Shown here piece after piece: positions 59,999-64,000 of a stretch of 64,000 nt of DNA (the first letter of the stretch is position 1; the number at the start of each line of letters is the position of its first letter). This stretch comes from Pseudocitrobacter vendiensis (lineage in GTDB: Bacteria > Pseudomonadota > Gammaproteobacteria > Enterobacterales > Enterobacteriaceae). A program made the translations under genes and the position numbers. The notes below the pieces were generated by a model. It did not search any database. It was not told where the DNA came from and saw nothing but the letters and a program-made list of their open reading frames with translations. The stretch is taken from assembly GCF_943590815.1 (NCBI RefSeq), contig NZ_CALSBS010000006.1:62001-126000 (forward strand). Direction: 5' to 3'.

Positions 59999-61141
59999 CA
60001 GCGCATAACTTGCGCCACCCAGTATTAATCCCCAGAACGCTGAGCCGACGCCGGCGAGCGAAAGCCCGCTGGCGGTGACCAAAAAAGTAACCATTGCCGC
60101 GTCACGTTCATTGGCCTGTTGCAGCGCCTGATACAGGCTGCCGCTCAGGGTTCCCAGGAGTGCCAGCCCTGCCAGCATTTCAATCCAGGCGGCGGGAAGC
60201 GATGCCATCAACGCCGTGATCGACCCGCCAAATAGGCCTGCCAACAGATAAAATACGCCAGCAGCGGCGGCGGCACGCCAGCGTTGCGCGGCTTGCGGAT
60301 GGGCATCGGGGCTCTGGCAAATAGCCGCAGTAATCGCGGCGATACAAACGGAGTAAACGCCGAACGGCGCGAACAGTAACGCCAGCGCCCCGGTAAAAAC
60401 GATCAACGGGGAGGCGGGAATGTGATAGCCCGAAGCCTGTAATGTGGCAAATCCCGGTGCATTCTGCGAGGCCATGGTGACCAGGAAAAAAGGGATACCC
60501 ACGCTTAACAGCAGCGCGGGAGAAAAATGTGGCGGGATAAATTCAGGCGCAGCGAGGGCGAATGAAAGCGTATTGTACTGCAGCTCACCACCCAGCCAGG
60601 CCACCAGACTACCGACTATCAAGGCGGCCACGACCGCATAACGTGGCGCGAAGACTTTACTGAGAAGCCAGGCAAGCAGCATGCTACCGCAGAGGATAAG
60701 GTGATTTTGCAGGCTGGAAAACGCCTGTAACCCGAAACGCAGTAAGATCCCCGCCAGCATTGCCGCCGCCAGTGAATGCGGAACCCATTTCATTAGCCGG
60801 GCAAATAACCCGGTTACCCCGCACAGTACAATCAGCGCGTTCGCGAAAATAAAAATCCCTACCGCCTCGTTGAGCGTTGCGCCCTCTAAGCCGCCCACCA
60901 GTAGCGCCGCGCCGGGCGTTGACCAGGCCGTTAAAATGGGTGCTTTTTTCCATAGCGTCAGCGCCAGCGTGCTGATCCCCATTGCCAGCCCCAATGCCGT
61001 CATCCATCCGGCGATTTGCGTGGCAGTTGCCCCGGCAGCGGCAGCAGCCTGCCAGATGATGGCCGCTGAGCTGGCGTAGCCCACCAGCACCGCGACAAAC
61101 CCGGCCAACAGCGTCGGGAACGGGCAAAAACGAGTGAACAT
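59975..61141 (-). CDS. ydcO: BenE-family benzoate/aromatic acid:H+ symporter YdcO
   Basis: The start at 61141 gives 388 residues (E. coli 391). Membrane protein with 11-12 helices and BenE signatures FPTLLAGFVAVLVGYASSAA, MASQNAPGFATL and FAPFGVYSVCIAAITAAICQSPDAHP. The family takes up benzoate and perhaps other aromatic acids, which would suit the catabolic genes nearby. Divergent from sutR across 135 bases. Confidence 0.93.
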   Translation of the reverse strand: MFTRFCPFPTLLAGFVAVLVGYASSAAIIWQAAAAAGATATQIAGWMTALGLAMGISTLALTLWKKAPILTAWSTPGAALLVGGLEGATLNEAVGIFIFANALIVLCGVTGLFARLMKWVPHSLAAAMLAGILLRFGLQAFSSLQNHLILCGSMLLAWLLSKVFAPRYAVVAALIVGSLVAWLGGELQYNTLSFALAAPEFIPPHFSPALLLSVGIPFFLVTMASQNAPGFATLQASGYHIPASPLIVFTGALALLFAPFGVYSVCIAAITAAICQSPDAHPQAAQRWRAAAAAGVFYLLAGLFGGSITALMASLPAAWIEMLAGLALLGTLSGSLYQALQQANERDAAMVTFLVTASGLSLAGVGSAFWGLILGGASYALLSQVRRA

Positions 61142-61276
61142 ATTGACCTCTTGTGCGTTATAGCGTCCAAAAGAACTGTAGCACTGTGCGCTATAACGCA
61201 CAAGTAGTGATGATTAGCACAGGCTGTTCAGTAAACCTTTGATATAATAAAGCCGTTTCTGCACTGGAGAGGTGAT

Positions 61277-61858
61277 ATGAATATTGCACAACATCTGTCA
61301 GCCACGCTGAAAATGCTGCGCCAGCAGCGCGAGTGGAGTCTGTCGAGGCTGGCGGAAGAGACAGGCGTGTCCAAAGCGATGCTTGGGCAAATCGAGCGTA
61401 ATGAATCCAGCCCCACGGTGGCGACGCTATGGAAAATCGCCACCGGCTTGAATGTGCCGTTTTCAGTCTTTATTACGCCACCGCAGGTTGAGGCCCCAGG
61501 TGCGTTTGATCCACAGCAGCAGGCGATGGTCGTTACGCCCGTTTTTCCGTGGGACCCGGAACTGTGCTTCGATCATTTTTCCATCGTGCTGGCTCCGGGC
61601 GCGTTGAGTGAATCGACGCCGCATGAAAAAGGTGTCATTGAGCACGTCGTTGCCATCAGCGGTACCCTCGATATGTGCGTGGCGGGTGTGTGGCGCAGCC
61701 TGACGCCAGGGGAAGGGTTACGTTTCGCGGGTGATGAAGCCCATGCTTATCGCAACAGTGGCGACCAGCCCGTGCATTTTCATTCGCTGATTCACTACCC
61801 AAAAGAAAAAACCGCAAGCGAGCTTGCGGTGCGTCATAAAGACAGTAATCATCAATAA
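61277..61858 (+). CDS. sutR: XRE-cupin regulator SutR (YdcN) of sulfur utilisation
   Basis: 193 residues starting at ATG 61277 behind GGAGAGG. The N-terminal HTH (WSLSRLAEETGVSKAMLGQIE) is followed by a C-terminal cupin (HEKGVIEHVVAISG, HFHSLIHY). E. coli SutR ends at HYPRS after 178 residues; here the frame reads on through a GC-rich hairpin (61811-61830) and adds about 16 residues. It is thought to control sulfur-use genes and the divergent ydcO. Confidence 0.93.
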   Translation: MNIAQHLSATLKMLRQQREWSLSRLAEETGVSKAMLGQIERNESSPTVATLWKIATGLNVPFSVFITPPQVEAPGAFDPQQQAMVVTPVFPWDPELCFDHFSIVLAPGALSESTPHEKGVIEHVVAISGTLDMCVAGVWRSLTPGEGLRFAGDEAHAYRNSGDQPVHFHSLIHYPKEKTASELAVRHKDSNHQ

Positions 61859-62047
61859 CGTGACGAGGAAATCCGGAATACGTGCCTACTGTAATCGGCC
61901 CGGTGAGCGCGTGGAAATAGTTAATTCTTCGATACTTTGCCGGAAAAGAGAAATTGACCGCGCAGACGGGGTGGAAAAGTGTTTGGTCTGCGCCAGGATC
62001 TGACTACAATAGCCGCCATTTTGACCCCAACGGATAACAACGACAGT

Positions 62048-64000
62048 ATGCGCCTGCAAAACCATCATCTTGAATTACTGAGCCCGGCCCGAGATACGGC
62101 GATTGCCCGCGAAGCCATTCTTCACGGTGCAGACGCGGTTTATATCGGCGGCCCTGGCTTTGGTGCTCGCCATAATGCCAGCAACAGCCTGAGTGATATT
62201 GCCGAACTGGTGCCTTTCGCCCATCGCTACGGTGCGAAGATTTTTATCACCCTTAATACCATTCTTCATGATGATGAGCTGGAGCCCGCGCAGAAGCTGA
62301 TTACCGATCTCTACGAGACCGGCGTGGATGCATTGATTGTGCAGGATATGGGCATATTGCAGCTGGATATCCCGCCCATTGAGTTGCACGCCAGTACACA
62401 GTGCGATATTCGCAGCGTTGAGAAAGCGAAATTCCTTTCTGATGTGGGCTTCAGTCAGATTGTGCTGGCGCGCGAGCTGAACCTGCAACAGATTCAGGCA
62501 ATCCATGAAAGCACCGATGCAACCATCGAATTCTTTATTCATGGCGCGCTGTGTGTGGCCTATTCCGGTCAGTGCAATATCTCCCATGCCCAGACCGGGC
62601 GCAGCGCCAACCGTGGTGATTGCTCACAGGCTTGTCGTCTGCCGTATACCCTGAAGGACGATCAGGGGCGCGTGGTGGCGTTCGAAAAACATTTGCTGTC
62701 GATGAAAGATAACGATCAAACCGCCAACCTTGGCGCGTTGATTGATGCGGGCGTACGCTCCTTCAAAATTGAAGGGCGCTACAAAGACATGAGCTACGTG
62801 AAAAATATCACCGCCCATTATCGGCAGATGCTTGATGCGATTATCGAAGAACGTGGCGACCTGGCGCGTGCTTCAGCGGGGCGTACTGAGCATTTCTTTA
62901 TTCCGTCCACCGATAAAACGTTCCATCGCGGTAGCACCGACTATTTCGTTAACGCCCGTAAAGGCGATATTGGTGCTTTTGATTCGCCGAAGTTCGTTGG
63001 TCTGCCGGTCGGTGAAGTGCTGAAAGTCAGCAAAGATCACCTGGACGTGGAAGTGACCGAACCGTTAGCCAATGGCGATGGCCTGAACGTGCTGATTAAA
63101 CGCGAAGTGGTGGGCTTCCGTGCGAATACGGTTGAGAAAACCGGTGCAAACCGTTATCGCGTCTGGCCAAACGAAATGCCTGCCGAACTGTACAAGGTGC
63201 GTCCGAATCACGTCCTTAACCGTAACCTTGACCATAACTGGCAGCAGGCGTTGCTGAAAACCTCCAGCGAGCGCCGCATCGGTGTGGACGTTGAACTGTC
63301 GGGCTGGCAGGAGCAACTGGTATTAACCATGACCAGCGAGGATGGCGTCAGCGTGACCCATACGCTGGATGGCGAATTCGCCCCGGCCAACAATGCGGAG
63401 AAAGCGTTGAGCCAGTTGCAGGACGGCATCGCCAAGCTGGGGCAGACCCGCTATTACCCGCGCCGCGCCGACGTGCAGTTAGCGGAAGCGTTGTTTGTCC
63501 CAAACAGCGTGCTGAATCAGCTGCGTCGTGAAACTGTAGAAATGCTTGAAACGGCGCGACTGGCGGCGTATCAACGCGGCAGCCGTAAACCGGTCAGTAC
63601 GCCAGCGCCGGTGTATCCGGAAACGCACCTTAGTTTCCTGGCAAACGTCTACAACCACAAAGCGCGCGAATTCTATCAGACCTTTGGCGTGAAGCTTATT
63701 GATGCGGCGTATGAAGCGCATGAAGAGAAGGGCGATGTGCCGGTGATGATCACCAAACACTGCCTGCGTTTTGCCTTTAATTTGTGCCCGAAACAGGCGA
63801 AAGGGTCAATTAAGAGCTGGCGCGCCACGCCGATGCAGCTTGTTCACGGTGATGAGGTGCTGACGCTGAAGTTTGATTGTCGCCCGTGTGAAATGCACGT
63901 CGTCGGGAAAATCAAGAATCACATCCTGAAAATGCCGTTGCCGGGAAGCGTGGTCGGGTCGGTCAGCCCGGAAGAGTTGCTGAAGACGTTGCCGAAGCGC
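62048..64000 (+). CDS. rlhA: 23S rRNA C2501 hydroxylation protein RlhA (peptidase U32 family), 3' truncated by window
   Basis: The frame is open from ATG 62048 to the last base of the window: 651 residues, only two codons plus the stop short of the 653-residue E. coli protein (YdcP). The U32 signature EFFIHGALCVAYSGQCNIS includes Cys169 and Cys176, with two further Cys at 192 and 196 (RGDCSQACRL); these may bind an Fe-S cluster. A C-terminal region with FDCRPCEMHVVG follows. RlhA hydroxylates C2501 of 23S rRNA using prephenate-linked chemistry. Confidence 0.95.
   Translation, partial: MRLQNHHLELLSPARDTAIAREAILHGADAVYIGGPGFGARHNASNSLSDIAELVPFAHRYGAKIFITLNTILHDDELEPAQKLITDLYETGVDALIVQDMGILQLDIPPIELHASTQCDIRSVEKAKFLSDVGFSQIVLARELNLQQIQAIHESTDATIEFFIHGALCVAYSGQCNISHAQTGRSANRGDCSQACRLPYTLKDDQGRVVAFEKHLLSMKDNDQTANLGALIDAGVRSFKIEGRYKDMSYVKNITAHYRQMLDAIIEERGDLARASAGRTEHFFIPSTDKTFHRGSTDYFVNARKGDIGAFDSPKFVGLPVGEVLKVSKDHLDVEVTEPLANGDGLNVLIKREVVGFRANTVEKTGANRYRVWPNEMPAELYKVRPNHVLNRNLDHNWQQALLKTSSERRIGVDVELSGWQEQLVLTMTSEDGVSVTHTLDGEFAPANNAEKALSQLQDGIAKLGQTRYYPRRADVQLAEALFVPNSVLNQLRRETVEMLETARLAAYQRGSRKPVSTPAPVYPETHLSFLANVYNHKAREFYQTFGVKLIDAAYEAHEEKGDVPVMITKHCLRFAFNLCPKQAKGSIKSWRATPMQLVHGDEVLTLKFDCRPCEMHVVGKIKNHILKMPLPGSVVGSVSPEELLKTLPKR

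Overview
The window is a chromosomal stretch from an enterobacterium close to Escherichia. Nearly every protein has a recognisable E. coli K-12 counterpart of matching length, and gene order follows the K-12 ldhA - feaRB/tynA - paa - hrpA - cybB - trg - opgD - tehAB - rlhA segment. Differences from K-12 include an intact gapC, pcaGH beside ydcI, yqiJK beside tynA, leuE and frmRA near cybB, and no aldA, ynbABCD, ydcH or frmB. These suggest a Citrobacter-like genus, but that assignment is an inference from memory of gene order. No tRNA, rRNA, CRISPR array, insertion sequence or prophage gene was seen.

Layout. 1-1.6 kb: the end of a GH130-type glycoside phosphorylase gene and a DUF1861 gene. 1.7-6.2 kb: ldhA, then the ydbH-ynbE-ydbL envelope lipid-transport operon. 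6.2-12.5 kb: the aromatic amine module feaR, feaB and tynA, with an AT-rich orphan membrane-protein gene between feaB and tynA. 12.5-14.9 kb: yqiJ-yqiK (flotillin). 15.1-28.7 kb: the complete phenylacetate catabolon, paaZ divergent from paaABCDEFGHIJK, then paaX-paaY. 28.9-39.6 kb: pdxI, azoR, hrpA, an MHS-type transporter, ydcF, gapC, cybB and leuE. 39.7-41.6 kb: a hok/mok/sok toxin-antitoxin locus and frmRA. 41.8-43.4 kb: trg. 43.5-51.7 kb: a quinoprotein dehydrogenase, ydcI, pcaG and pcaH, divergent from ydcJ and a carboxylesterase. 51.7-64 kb: a toxin-less hok/sok leader remnant, opgD, an amber-interrupted rimL, ydcK, tehAB, ydcL, an EamA exporter/AraC pair, ydcO, sutR and rlhA, which lacks only its last few codons.

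How the parts work together. TynA oxidises phenethylamine in the periplasm to phenylacetaldehyde, FeaB oxidises that to phenylacetate, and PaaK starts the CoA pathway that ends in acetyl-CoA and succinyl-CoA. FeaR activates the upper part and PaaX represses the lower part. A second aromatic module at 43.5-51.7 kb combines a likely quinate/shikimate dehydrogenase, a protocatechuate 3,4-dioxygenase, a PcaQ-like LysR regulator, a 2-oxoadipate dioxygenase-family protein and an esterase. The thiolase PaaJ could serve the last step of protocatechuate breakdown, but pcaB, C, D, I and J are not here.

The most informative observations are: pcaGH beside ydcI, with PcaQ-like palindromes in two intergenic regions; paired FeaR boxes with identical 21-bp phasing at both feaB and tynA; a second hok/sok leader that has lost its toxin; a Trg receptor that ends in a CheR-docking-like pentapeptide; and FadR-type boxes upstream of the MHS transporter.
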